A stretch of DNA of 64,000 nucleotides from Brevibacillus fortis (GTDB lineage: Bacteria > Bacillota > Bacilli > Brevibacillales > Brevibacillaceae). The position numbers and the translations under genes were made by a program. Positions 8,887 to 17,332 of the stretch are shown here, piece by piece. The DNA lies in contig NZ_PXZM01000003.1 in NCBI RefSeq assembly GCF_003013395.1, forward strand, positions 310,001 through 374,000. Direction: 5' to 3'. The notes below the pieces were generated by a model. That model worked only from the letters and a program-made list of their open reading frames with translations, searched no databases and was not told where the DNA came from. Positions within the stretch are counted from its first letter, which is position 1. Each line of letters opens with the position of its first letter.

Positions 8887-10095
8887 CTACTTCTGGTTCC
8901 TGACAGGTGGTGCTGTTTCTTCCATCGTCATCTCCCGGACGAGTACAGGAACAGGATGATCGACTCCGTCTTTTTTCTCCAGCTTGATCGCGTACAATGT
9001 TTGCAGAGCCTGATGGTCCTCCTCCCGGAACTTCATCGCGCCCTTCGGCGTATAAAATGTCATGCCTTCCATCGCGGCAATCAGCTTCTCCGAATCCGTA
9101 TCGGCATTCGTCTTTTTCAGTGCTTCTACAACCGCTACTGCTGCCGTCATCCCGCCAGCCGTAAATAAATCCGGAATCTCGCCGTTAAAACGCTTCTTGT
9201 GCTCATCGATGAGCCAGTCATTCATTTTCGTTTTCGGGAGCGAATGGTAATACACGGAGAAACCTTCCATCCCGATCATAGCTTCCATCGTTTTCAAGGC
9301 AGCGATGTCAGGCGCCCCCGTAGATACCTTGATGCCTTTTTGCTGTACCTGCATATCTTGAAGCTGTTTCCACGGGGAGTTCGAGCCTGCCCACGTAATG
9401 AACACATATTCGGGTTTGGCACTGATGATTTTTTGGATGTTGGCTGTAAAATCAGTCGTGTTCGTGTCCACGTATTGTTCTTCGATAATGATGGCCCCTA
9501 ATTTTTCAGCTGCGGTCTTAAACGCCTCGATTCCTTCTCGGCCGTAGGCGCTGTCTTGGGCCATCGTCGCGATCTTCGTTCCTTTGGAAGCAATCGCCGC
9601 GGCACCCGCAACTGCGTCCTGCGAAGAATTTCGACCAGTGCGGAAAATATATTTGTTCCAGTTTTTCCCGGTGATGCTATCTGCTACAGCCGGTTCTACG
9701 ACCATGATTTTTTTGTACTCTTCTGCCAGGGGAAGGACCGCCAGCGTATCGCCTGAACTCGAGGAGCCTACGAGAAAATCTACCTTGTCGGTCTCCAGGA
9801 GCTTCGTTGCTTTTTGGACGGCGACATCCGGTTTCGTCTCGGTATCCTCGACGACAAACTCGATCTTTTTGCCAGCGATCTCTCGCTTGCCTTCTGTTGC
9901 ATAATCGAGTCCGAGCTCAAAACCTCTAGCCGTCTGCTTGCCGTAGCTCTCCAATGGTCCTGTGAGCGAAGCCAATACGCCTACCTTAATCGTATTACCG
10001 ACTTCAGATGAAGCGCTTTCATTTTGACTGCAACCAACAGCAAGCACGACAGACATCGCTAGCGGGAGCAACATTTTCCATCCTCTTTTTTTCAC
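8887..10095 (-). CDS. substrate-binding lipoprotein of the Liv-type importer
   Basis: Periplasmic-binding-protein-like lipoprotein of 402 residues (type I fold, ligand-binding family of LivK/AmiC). A basic N-terminus and hydrophobic stretch end in the lipobox LAVGC, so the mature protein starts at Cys22 or so and is lipid-anchored outside the membrane. The family motif KVGVLASLTGPLESYGKQTARGFELG follows. The start is GTG at 10095 with GAGGAGG upstream. The ligand cannot be read from sequence; the operon context of acyl-CoA ligase, hydratase and KAS III-like enzyme points to an organic or aromatic acid as plausibly as to an amino acid. Confidence 0.88.
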   Translation of the reverse strand: MKKRGWKMLLPLAMSVVLAVGCSQNESASSEVGNTIKVGVLASLTGPLESYGKQTARGFELGLDYATEGKREIAGKKIEFVVEDTETKPDVAVQKATKLLETDKVDFLVGSSSSGDTLAVLPLAEEYKKIMVVEPAVADSITGKNWNKYIFRTGRNSSQDAVAGAAAIASKGTKIATMAQDSAYGREGIEAFKTAAEKLGAIIIEEQYVDTNTTDFTANIQKIISAKPEYVFITWAGSNSPWKQLQDMQVQQKGIKVSTGAPDIAALKTMEAMIGMEGFSVYYHSLPKTKMNDWLIDEHKKRFNGEIPDLFTAGGMTAAVAVVEALKKTNADTDSEKLIAAMEGMTFYTPKGAMKFREEDHQALQTLYAIKLEKKDGVDHPVPVLVREMTMEETAPPVRNQK

Positions 10096-10123
10096 GCCAG
10101 TTCCTCCTCGAAAATCAAAATGT

Positions 10124-11170
10124 TCATTGCGATTCGGCTAACCATTCCAGAACGGTTGCAGCCCACGTATATCCAGTTCCAGCACTGACAGCTACGACAA
10201 TATCCCCAGGGGCAAGACGTCCCTCTTGCTGTGCGACATGCAGTCCAATACACGGATCGAGTGCAGACAAATGCCCGTAATGATCGAGATAGACGGCCTG
10301 CTCCTCGCTAAGTTGCAGACGTTCCAACAGCTCCAAGAACATCGAACGCTTTGTGTGCAAAGGAAGCAGCAGCTTTAAATCATGCAAGGAACGATTGCTT
10401 TTTGCCAATGCCTGCTCTACCACATGAACAAAGTTCGGGATAGAGATGGGATCAAGTCGTTGTTTCATATCGCTCGGATTCGGCACATCGATGTAGTGGA
10501 GTCTGTTTTCCACCGTTTCATGACTAGGTAGTAGCCTCGAGCCGCCTGCGGGTACCCTAATATCATCGTGAAAAGAACCATCGGTAATGATACAGCTGTG
10601 AAGAATTCTACTCTTTGTAGCGCCACGCTTTACGAGAGCGGCTGTCCCCCCATCTGCAAAATTAAACATGAAGCGCGAGCGAGGATTGTCGTAATCGACG
10701 ATCTGTGATTCTTTGCAGCCAGCAACCAGCAAGATGTTTTTGATGGATGCATCTGCCGTTAGCATATCTTTGGCGACCTTCAAGGCGATTGGAAAGCATG
10801 AGCTGACATTCATCATCTCGAAACCGTATGCATTTGTCGCTTTTAGCTCGTATGTAATCTTCGGTGCGCTGGACCATACATAGTAATCCTTGTGTGGACT
10901 GCCGAAGTAAATAATCACATCAATCTCAGATGGATCGATCACCGAGCCGGTCAGCTGTTGGGCAGCGAGAACAGCGAGGTCTGATGCGTGAAGGGTGTCA
11001 TCTGCGACATGCTTTTGATATAAACCGAATTTTTCGATAATAACAGGCGTGGGTATTCCTGTCTTTTCAGCCAATCGCTCAGCTGTTTCTATTCCCTCTG
11101 GAAAAAATACGGACGTCGCTTCCACGCCGATGGTCTGCTCATGGATCGCATTCGCTTCAGGATGATTCAT
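10124..11170 (-). CDS. ketoacyl-ACP synthase III-like enzyme (atypical active site)
   Basis: Thiolase-fold protein of 348 residues related to FabH-type condensing enzymes. The nucleophile C125 sits in MMNVSSCFPIAL and the C-terminal half has the FabH-like H272 in LLLPLHTKR. The position normally filled by the catalytic Asn (GN motif) is instead histidine, H300 in DHYGHLSALDP, so the triad would be Cys-His-His. This suggests a specialised acyl transfer or condensation rather than housekeeping FabH activity. The start at 11170 overlaps the stop of the MaoC gene by ATGA and has GGAAGGAG upstream; the frame continues farther upstream inside that gene but is not expected to be used. Lipid or secondary-metabolite roles are equally possible. 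Confidence 0.75.
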   Translation of the reverse strand: MNHPEANAIHEQTIGVEATSVFFPEGIETAERLAEKTGIPTPVIIEKFGLYQKHVADDTLHASDLAVLAAQQLTGSVIDPSEIDVIIYFGSPHKDYYVWSSAPKITYELKATNAYGFEMMNVSSCFPIALKVAKDMLTADASIKNILLVAGCKESQIVDYDNPRSRFMFNFADGGTAALVKRGATKSRILHSCIITDGSFHDDIRVPAGGSRLLPSHETVENRLHYIDVPNPSDMKQRLDPISIPNFVHVVEQALAKSNRSLHDLKLLLPLHTKRSMFLELLERLQLSEEQAVYLDHYGHLSALDPCIGLHVAQQEGRLAPGDIVVAVSAGTGYTWAATVLEWLAESQ

Positions 11171-11583
11171 ACTTTCGCTCCTTCCTTCGGTACGAGCATC
11201 GTCGCGGTTCCAGTCAGCACTACTTTTCCATGCTGATTCGTGCATTCTGTAAGCAATCGGATCATGCCCCGCTCTTCCTGATACTCCAGTACAGTAGCAG
11301 TCGCGGTAATCGTGTCTCCGATCAATACAGGAGCGGTAAACTGAATGGTCTGGTCCTTGTAAATGGAACCGATGCCAGGCAGCTGCATCCCGAGCAATCT
11401 GGAAAACATGCTCGCCGTCAACAGTCCATGTGAGATACGCTGGCCAAACCGCGTCTCTTTTGCGTACTGTTGGTCGATGTGCACTGGATTGTAATCCCCG
11501 CTCATTCCCGCAAACAAGACGATATCTGTTTCAGTAATCGTTCTGCTAAAAGATGCTTGCTCCCCTATTACAAATCTCCCCAT
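11167..11583 (-). CDS. MaoC-type (R)-enoyl-CoA hydratase
   Basis: Hot-dog-fold dehydratase/hydratase of 138 residues. The R-hydratase signature is clear: D-I-V-L-F-A-G-M-S-G-D-Y-N-P-V-H near residues 23-38, with the catalytic Asp/His pair in DYNPVH, and the GQRISHGLLTASMFSRLLG segment. Enzymes of this family hydrate trans-2-enoyl-CoA to (R)-3-hydroxyacyl-CoA, feeding beta-oxidation or polyhydroxyalkanoate synthesis. ATG at 11583 follows GAGGTGATTCGC; ten further codons are open upstream without an SD. It is encoded between an acyl-CoA ligase and the KAS III-like enzyme. Confidence 0.85.
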   Translation of the reverse strand: MGRFVIGEQASFSRTITETDIVLFAGMSGDYNPVHIDQQYAKETRFGQRISHGLLTASMFSRLLGMQLPGIGSIYKDQTIQFTAPVLIGDTITATATVLEYQEERGMIRLLTECTNQHGKVVLTGTATMLVPKEGAKV

Positions 11584-11593
11584 GCGAATCACC

Positions 11594-13105
11594 TCATTGT
11601 GTAATGGAATCAATCTTCAATCTGGTCAAGGCTTGCTTGACGATTTTCCCTGTTGCATTGCGTGGCAGCTCGGTTAGAAACACGAATGACTTCGGAATTT
11701 TATACTTTGCCAGTCTTTGCTCACAATGCGCTTTGATGTATGCTTCCGTAATGACTGCACCTGATTTGGGTACGATAAACGCCTTCGCGACCTCTCCCCA
11801 TTTTTCATCGGGTACGCCAACGACTGCGGCCTCCTGAACGCCATCCAGCTCGCTGATAACCTGTTCCAGCTCCAACGGATAAATGTTCTCCCCGCCAGAG
11901 ATAATCATGTCTTTGCGTCTGCCTACGATATAGGCGAACCCTTCTTCATCAAAGCGTGCCAAATCCCCTGTGTAGAGCCACCCATCCCGGATGGTCTTGG
12001 CTGTTTCTTCTGGTCTGTTCCAGTATTCCTTCATTACATTCGGACCTTTGACGAGCAATTCTCCGATTTCGCCCTGATCCACGTCTTTTCCGTCATCCGA
12101 GATCAGGCGGACTTCACAAAACATGACGGGCTTGCCGATCGAACCTGCTTTTCTTTCTGTATCTTCCTTCGAAATCATAAACACGGTGGGTGATGTTTCT
12201 GTTAGGCCGTATCCTTGTCCAAAAGGGAGGCCTCGCTCCTGAAATTGCTGGATGAGTTCCATGGGGCATGGAGCGCCGCCGTTGTAGAACCAACGGACGG
12301 AATCGAATGGTGTGGTAGCAAATAAGGGACTTTGACGAATCGCTTCATGGATGGCGGGTACACCCATCACGATGGTGACTTGGTGTGCTTCGATGAGTTG
12401 AATCGCTTTATCAGGTTCGAACTTCCCGGCGACAACGACGCGCCCGCCAGCAAGCCATGTAGGGAAGGCAAACAGTCCGATTCCTCCGATATGAAAGAGT
12501 GGCAATAAGACAATCGAGCAGTCTTCTGATGTGAGATCAAGCGCGGCTACATTGTGTACGGAGTTCCAAAACATATTTTCTTGGGTGAGCACTGCTCCCT
12601 TAGGCTTTCCTGTCGTTCCTGATGTATAGCAAATGATGTAAGGATCATCTCCACTGCCGTCATCTGCCTCAGTCCTGCCTTGCTGGGATGTCTGGTTCCA
12701 TGGGAGTTCTCCCGGTTCCAGCCATATCATGTGCTCGACACTGGCCTTCCCTTTGATCAGCTCGATGGTGGCAGCGAACTCAGGCTGGGCACATAACACG
12801 CGGATACCACTATCCTCAAACTGATAGTCTAATTCTGCAGGGGTCAAGCGGATATTAAAGGGGACGGCAATCGCACCAAGTTTGGCGATGGCAAACAACA
12901 GAAGCACATACTCCAAACTGTTTTGGGACAAGATGCCGATCCGATCACCCTTTTTGACTTGTAGCTCATGTCGTAAATAGTTGGCAAGACGTTGGATCTG
13001 CTCATTCATCTGCTGATAAGTAAGGGATTGATCGTTGGCAATCACTGCGATCCGCGTCGGAGTGATTCGGGCTCGCTTTTCAATCCAATAAGCAATTCCG
13101 TGCAT
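11594..13105 (-). CDS. acyl-CoA ligase (ANL superfamily, FadD/MenE-like)
   Basis: Adenylate-forming acyl-CoA synthetase of 503 residues. Motifs: IICYTSGTTGKPKG phosphate loop, GYGLTETSP, LYTGDLARFDEEGF hinge, GRRKDMIISGGENIYPLELE and the catalytic lysine in PRNATGKIVK. It should convert a fatty or aromatic acid to its CoA thioester. The ATG at 13105 has AAAGGAG eight bases upstream. The gene starts 33 bp after the TetR gene and is followed by the MaoC hydratase and the importer, suggesting that the imported acid is activated by this enzyme. Chain-length specificity cannot be told from sequence; o-succinylbenzoate-CoA ligase is a close relative but no menaquinone genes are near. Confidence 0.85.
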   Translation of the reverse strand: MHGIAYWIEKRARITPTRIAVIANDQSLTYQQMNEQIQRLANYLRHELQVKKGDRIGILSQNSLEYVLLLFAIAKLGAIAVPFNIRLTPAELDYQFEDSGIRVLCAQPEFAATIELIKGKASVEHMIWLEPGELPWNQTSQQGRTEADDGSGDDPYIICYTSGTTGKPKGAVLTQENMFWNSVHNVAALDLTSEDCSIVLLPLFHIGGIGLFAFPTWLAGGRVVVAGKFEPDKAIQLIEAHQVTIVMGVPAIHEAIRQSPLFATTPFDSVRWFYNGGAPCPMELIQQFQERGLPFGQGYGLTETSPTVFMISKEDTERKAGSIGKPVMFCEVRLISDDGKDVDQGEIGELLVKGPNVMKEYWNRPEETAKTIRDGWLYTGDLARFDEEGFAYIVGRRKDMIISGGENIYPLELEQVISELDGVQEAAVVGVPDEKWGEVAKAFIVPKSGAVITEAYIKAHCEQRLAKYKIPKSFVFLTELPRNATGKIVKQALTRLKIDSITQ

Positions 13106-13138
13106 GAACTCTACTCCTTTGCCTATAAAATGGACCGG

Positions 13139-13744
13139 TTATGGCTTGGCAGCAATCCCTTTCATAATCATCGACATGGCTGTTTCTAGCACCTCTTCCG
13201 GTACGTCTTCATTTTCCCAGTACACCCAACGCATCCCGATGAATTGACCAATCGACATGAGACAGTAAGCCAATGTCTCATGATCCATTTCTCTAAAAGC
13301 TCCTTCGTTCATGGCGGTCTTCAGACTTCGTACGTACCCCGCTGCCAGTTTGGCGTAATACCAGCGATACAGCTCCTGATCGACGAGTGCAGCCTGTTGA
13401 ATAATGCTGTACATGTTGCGATGATGCTTGATCCAACGAAAAAAGGCCAGAAATCCCAGACGCAAATTTTCTTCTTGCGTGGTTGCTTCCAAGATCGCTT
13501 CTTTAATCGTCGAACGAAGCTCTCTGCTGAGCTGCCTGATCAATTCATCATAGATCGCTTTCTTGGACTCGAAATAATTGTAAAACGTACCTTGGGATAC
13601 CTGTGCATGCTGTGTGATCAAGACGATGGACGCATCATAATAGCCTAGCTCGCCAAACACATGCTCTGCGGCATCTAGTATTTTTTTGCGGGTCTCCTGC
13701 CCTTTCTTGGTCAAAACAGGGGTAGGCTGACTATTTTCTGACAC
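13139..13744 (-). CDS. TetR/AcrR-family regulator
   Basis: DNA-binding regulator of 201 residues. The N-terminal helix-turn-helix is typical: TRKKILDAAEHVFGELGYYDAS, then QHAQVSQGTFYNYFESKKAIY at about residues 15-60. The C-terminal ligand domain is all-helical. GTG at 13744 is chosen because AGAGGTG lies six bases upstream; a GTG three codons earlier falls inside this SD. It is the first gene of a run that continues through the acyl-CoA ligase and Liv importer, so it probably represses its own operon and responds to an acyl-CoA or fatty acid, as FadR- and FaR-type TetR proteins do in Bacillales (inference). Confidence 0.88.
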   Translation of the reverse strand: MSENSQPTPVLTKKGQETRKKILDAAEHVFGELGYYDASIVLITQHAQVSQGTFYNYFESKKAIYDELIRQLSRELRSTIKEAILEATTQEENLRLGFLAFFRWIKHHRNMYSIIQQAALVDQELYRWYYAKLAAGYVRSLKTAMNEGAFREMDHETLAYCLMSIGQFIGMRWVYWENEDVPEEVLETAMSMIMKGIAAKP

Positions 13745-13764
13745 CTGAATCACCTCTCAGTTTT

Positions 13765-13792
13765 ATTATATGTATAATTCTAAATATTACAA
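13765..13792 (-). promoter_or_regulatory. sigma-A promoter of the tetR/acyl-CoA ligase/Liv operon
   Basis: Minus strand TTGTAA (13792-13787), 16-base spacer, TATAAT (13770-13765), about 20 bases before the tetR GTG. The surrounding AT-rich sequence, with ATGT and ACAT at its ends, may hold the TetR operator, but the dyad is weak. Confidence 0.65.
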
Positions 13793-13904
13793 CATATTTC
13801 TCGCTGCTCATTTTCGGCGAACGGAAAACGGTATGATTCCCTTTGCACGATTGCCAGAAATTGACGCGAAACGATCAGTGAGAACAAGCGTCTTATAATA
13901 CAAA

Positions 13905-13930
13905 AGCTCCCATGCAAATGCACGAGAGCT
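13905..13930 (-). terminator. terminator after the two-domain NlpC/P60 gene
   Basis: AGCTCCCATGCA (13905-13916) faces TGCACGAGAGCT (13919-13930), with wobble pairs; on the minus strand it is followed by TTTTGTATT. Confidence 0.6.
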
Positions 13931-13947
13931 GAAATGGATACTGATGC

Positions 13948-14850
13948 TTAAATGACGCGCTTGATTTTCACTGTGCGCTTTTCCCAGTTCGTTCCATCGT
14001 ACTTGGAATAAGTCACACCAGGACTACCGTAAGTGTGCAGGATTTTTCCATTCCCTGCGTAAATAGCCACGTGTGTAATCCGATCAGAAGAACTGTTTAC
14101 GGAGGCCTTCATGAAGATCAGATCACCTTTTTGCAAGTTGCTTTTGGAAACAGATTTCCCTACAGTGGATTGCTGACGGGAATCGCGTGGCAGGGTAATT
14201 CCCGCTTCCTTAAATACACGTTGGGTAAAGGAAGAGCAGTCAAACGTTTTGGTAGTGCTGCTGCTTGAACCGTATTTGTAGTTCGTGCCCAAATACTTTT
14301 CGCCATTTTTGATCACTTGATCGGCAATTTTGCTAACTGGCTGTTCTGGCTTGCTAGGCGTATTCTCTGAGGAATTTGTATCAATAATACGACGAGCCCC
14401 TACAAATTTGTCACTGTACTTCGAGTATGTTTTTACAACTACCTCGTCTTCTCCTTGCGAAGAATAGACGAATCGATCACTGCCTATGTATATTCCCATA
14501 AAAGTTGGGCTGCCGCTTCCGCTGGAGGCGAAGAACACCAAATCCCCTGGCTCCACGCTTTTTTCGGATACTTTCTTCCCAGTCTTGTACAGGCTAGAGA
14601 TTGTGCTCCCAATGGAAATCCCTACTTGTTTGTACGCATACGTAGCCAGCTCTGCAGATCCGAATTGCTTCGGTCCCTTTGCTTTGTACTCGTAATCCTT
14701 CCCAATCAAGGAAGTAGCAACCTTTGCAACCTCTGACTGTTTTGAATCTTGTGTCTTAGCGGCCACTTCTCCAACTTGACCACCCATTAACAGGGACGTA
14801 CTCAGCATGACTGCTACTGTCGACTTCATTACCCAATCTCGTTTCGTCAC
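13948..14850 (-). CDS. secreted NlpC/P60 peptidase with a degenerate first domain
   Basis: Secreted cell-wall endopeptidase of 300 residues with a signal peptide (positive KR start, hydrophobic 7-24, AAA-like cleavage near 31). The C-terminal domain (about 175-300) is a normal NlpC/P60 unit: FDCSSF with nucleophile C205, LPRDSRQQS, GDLIFM and catalytic His in THVAIYAG. An N-terminal repeat (about 38-155) is a second copy that lost the catalytic pair: the Cys position is S65 in QFGSAEL and the His position is F117 in TFMGIYIG. The copy may bind rather than cut peptidoglycan. GTG at 14850 follows AAGGAGG; upstream codons in frame lack an SD. Confidence 0.85.
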   Translation of the reverse strand: MTKRDWVMKSTVAVMLSTSLLMGGQVGEVAAKTQDSKQSEVAKVATSLIGKDYEYKAKGPKQFGSAELATYAYKQVGISIGSTISSLYKTGKKVSEKSVEPGDLVFFASSGSGSPTFMGIYIGSDRFVYSSQGEDEVVVKTYSKYSDKFVGARRIIDTNSSENTPSKPEQPVSKIADQVIKNGEKYLGTNYKYGSSSSTTKTFDCSSFTQRVFKEAGITLPRDSRQQSTVGKSVSKSNLQKGDLIFMKASVNSSSDRITHVAIYAGNGKILHTYGSPGVTYSKYDGTNWEKRTVKIKRVI

Positions 14851-15134
14851 TTTCTTTTCCTCCTTGTCATGTTGTGGCACCCGTCTTGGGTACATGGCAA
14901 GAATAGCGCAGGAGGAAACAGGAGGATAAGACCGTAAAATTTTCCAATAGTGGAATTGGTATCATGGGACTAGTCACAAAATGGGGTGCAAAGTAGGCGG
15001 TTACTACTCCTTAGTTCCATGGAACCATAAAGGTTACAAAACGGTTTCAAAGTTGGTTTTCTTCGCAAAAAAACGGCATTTTAACGGCTTTCTGTACAAT
15101 TGTTTCTCTTTGAACGCAGGCCCTTGCCCCAAAC
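14851..15134. other. long intergenic region upstream of the NlpC/P60 gene
   Basis: This gap contains no credible gene. It holds the TTCCATGGAA palindrome near 15015 and A/T-rich runs around 15060-15110, presumably the control region of the minus-strand NlpC/P60 gene. No clear sigma-A promoter or riboswitch was recognised; the NlpC/P60 reading frame stays open to 14895 without an SD. Confidence 0.5.
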
Positions 15135-15174
15135 AAAAACCATCTTCTGCATGTTTCTGTCAGAAGATGGTTTT
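15135..15174. terminator. bidirectional terminator after the FAH-family gene
   Basis: AAAACCATCTTCTG (from 15135) pairs with CAGAAGATGGTTTT (to 15174), a perfect 13-14 bp stem with T runs on both strands. Confidence 0.88.
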
Positions 15175-15184
15175 CGCTTTTTAC

Positions 15185-15811
15185 CTATTTCATTTTGACG
15201 GTAAACTGCCCCCAAGACTCTTCTCCCCACTTGAGAGTCAGAACATCTCCATCCGAAACTGGTCCTACCCCCGCTGGTGTACCCGTGTAAATGATATCCC
15301 CTTTATCTAATCCAAAATGTTCGGAAATATAAGCCATAATTGTCTCTAAATCAAAAATGACATCACGCAAATTGCCGCGCTGTACTTGCTCTTCATTTTT
15401 CAGCAAGGAGAAATCGGTTTGGTACAGCTTCTCCATATCTGGGAAAGGATGAAACGGAGTTAAAATCGCTGAATTTTTAAACCCTTTTGCCAATAACCAT
15501 GGATGCCCTGCTTTCTTCAGCTCACTCTGAACATCCCGCAAAGTAAAGTCAATGCCAAGTGCTATTTGGTCTATCATCTCGTCAAGCGTAGCTCCTGCCT
15601 CATAAGGTCTCGCGATGTGAATCACGAGCTCTGCCTCATAATGGAGCTCTCCTCGGGAACCAGGAAGTTCAATGGCTTCTCCGGTTGTTTTGGCCAGCGC
15701 ATGCGTTGGTTTATCAAAAATCATTGGCTTGGTTGGCACATCATTCCCTAACTCCGCAGCATGCAATCGATAGTTGCGCCCGACACAATAAATATTTTTG
15801 ACTGACTCCAT
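15185..15811 (-). CDS. fumarylacetoacetate hydrolase (FAH) family protein
   Basis: Metal-dependent hydrolase or decarboxylase of the FAH superfamily, 208 residues, a single short FAH domain. The N-terminal CVGRNYRLHAAELGN, the metal ligands in HYEAELV (E-x-E) and GIDFTLRD, and the C-terminal IIYTGTPAGVGP are all present. Small members such as FAHD1-type proteins act as acylpyruvases or oxaloacetate decarboxylases; others serve in aromatic catabolism. No aromatic pathway genes are adjacent, so the substrate is open. ATG at 15811 follows AAAGGAGAGG. Confidence 0.85.
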   Translation of the reverse strand: MESVKNIYCVGRNYRLHAAELGNDVPTKPMIFDKPTHALAKTTGEAIELPGSRGELHYEAELVIHIARPYEAGATLDEMIDQIALGIDFTLRDVQSELKKAGHPWLLAKGFKNSAILTPFHPFPDMEKLYQTDFSLLKNEEQVQRGNLRDVIFDLETIMAYISEHFGLDKGDIIYTGTPAGVGPVSDGDVLTLKWGEESWGQFTVKMK

Positions 15812-15868
15812 CTTGTCCTCTCCTTTGGCTGCTCTCTTTTTTTCACTATATCATGGCTGCATGACGCA

Positions 15869-16414
15869 TTATAGCTTGTCTTCTACGTCGTCGTCCATGT
15901 AGTTCCGATAGCCAGGCCAAAGACGGGCATTCCCTCGTGCTTCTACTTCAATCACGGTATCACAAATCGACTCCAAGGCACTTTCAAGATCCATCTCTTG
16001 TTTAGAGCTCCAGGAAAATTCGTAATGGAAAATCACTTGCTGCTCTGTCGCTTCGGACAGGACAAAGGCAAACTGCTGCTGCTGTTCCACGACATGCTTT
16101 CGGGCTTCAACTGTCGCTTCTACCGAGAACAAACCATCCCATTCAGCAACCATATATGTAGAAGTGACATCAATCCACAGGGAAGGAGTTTCATTCGTTC
16201 GGCGAAAAACAACAGAGTCCTCCCGATAAAACCCGTAGCCGGAGGGCAGCGCACCCGCGAGCTTGAATCGGATTCCTACCGGCAAATCCTGTGGCTTCAA
16301 TGCGTGGACGAGTCTCCCAGGCAAAAGATAGCAACCATCCTGCTGGCGATCTAACCGTTCTCCCATGACGAGAACCTCTTGATTGTGTGAACCACCTGTC
16401 ACCTGAACGAACAT
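15869..16414 (-). CDS. hypothetical protein, 181 residues
   Basis: No family recognised. The protein is soluble, without signal peptide or membrane segment. It appears beta-rich and acidic, with a QQQQ stretch near residue 113 and an acidic tail DDDVED. Start: ATG at 16414 lies seven bases after GGGAGG; a GTG one codon earlier is possible. It lies on the minus strand between VanW and the FAH gene, with normal codon use. It could be a lineage-specific sporulation or envelope protein, but nothing visible proves this. Confidence 0.6.
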   Translation of the reverse strand: MFVQVTGGSHNQEVLVMGERLDRQQDGCYLLPGRLVHALKPQDLPVGIRFKLAGALPSGYGFYREDSVVFRRTNETPSLWIDVTSTYMVAEWDGLFSVEATVEARKHVVEQQQQFAFVLSEATEQQVIFHYEFSWSSKQEMDLESALESICDTVIEVEARGNARLWPGYRNYMDDDVEDKL

Positions 16415-16501
16415 CACGGCACCTCCCTCTAAAACAGTATGGTCAGCAATGCATGACTCAAAACCAAATAATCATCCATTTTTTTCCTGATGAAATACCG
16501 A

Positions 16502-16533
16502 AAAAAACAGGGTTCATCCATAGGATGCCCCCT
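16502..16533 (-). terminator. terminator after the VanW-family gene
   Basis: On the minus strand GGGGGCATCC, a three-base loop and GGATGAACCC form a bulged hairpin followed by TGTTTTTTT. Confidence 0.6.
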
Positions 16534-16546
16534 TTATTCCTTCATG

Positions 16547-17176
16547 CTATGCACGTATGATCGCAATCACAACATGTTCGTCACCGTATGATTTTGCTTT
16601 GATTTTCACAGGGAAATCATACAAATTGGCAAATTTGAAATCCAGATAGCCATACGCAACTGTGGCATCTTGACCAACTGGCACGTACCCCACTGATTTG
16701 CTGTGGTTATGTCGTTCCACCATGTTCATCCCCGCTCCAGCAGTTGCATTGTAAAGCGTGCTGGAAACCTGACATATCCCGCCTCCATAGTCATCGACGA
16801 GCTGCCCGTTCTGAATAACCCCAGCCTTTTGCCAGCCATCCTCAGGCAAATTCGAGTTGCCCACTTCTTCATTAAAAGAAAAGACTTGTTGCGGTTTAAT
16901 TTTTTCATTATGAATCTTGATCAACGCTTGCTTGATGTTATGTTTACGCGCATCGGTGCTGTCTTTCATCGAAGAGTAATAAAAGCCGAGAACCTCCTCT
17001 TTTTGGAGGTCCATCTTCTCCACATACTTTTCCTGCAAATTTTCCTGCAACTCTAAAGCAGGAGATAACGGATCCAATTGTATCGCCATTGCACGCTCAG
17101 GGGCGTAGCTCATACCGAGCGAGAACATAAGGGCCACGGTTGCCATACTCATCGGCCAATGCCGAACTTTCTTCAT
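16547..17176 (-). CDS. VanW family protein (secreted)
   Basis: VanW-domain protein of 209 residues. A basic start (MKKVRHW), hydrophobic core and Ala-x-Ala-like site indicate export. The VanW core is clear: KPQQVFSFNEEVG, then the highly conserved DDYGGGICQVSSTLYNA and RHNHSKSVGYVP. The molecular function of VanW domains is unknown; they occur in cell-wall and sporulation proteins (YoaR-like) and in some vancomycin-resistance clusters, but no van genes are here. ATG at 17176 follows GAGAGGAAG; an upstream in-frame ATG lacks better signals. Confidence 0.82.
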   Translation of the reverse strand: MKKVRHWPMSMATVALMFSLGMSYAPERAMAIQLDPLSPALELQENLQEKYVEKMDLQKEEVLGFYYSSMKDSTDARKHNIKQALIKIHNEKIKPQQVFSFNEEVGNSNLPEDGWQKAGVIQNGQLVDDYGGGICQVSSTLYNATAGAGMNMVERHNHSKSVGYVPVGQDATVAYGYLDFKFANLYDFPVKIKAKSYGDEHVVIAIIRA

Positions 17177-17332
17177 TTCTACTTCCTCTCCCACATTTGT
17201 TGATCGATTTACAGACGCGAAGTCCCGTATTTATATATCTGTCATTGTTCGTACACCTTGCCTCTAACAATGTACCGTATGGGAAAAGCGACAATCAACC
17301 CGCAAATGTTGGGCTTTTTCGTACTGGTGGTT

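Noticed and set aside
13771-13795. TetR operator as a clean palindrome in the promoter
   Set aside because: ATGT/ACAT ends are symmetric, but most inner positions do not pair, so no operator is claimed.
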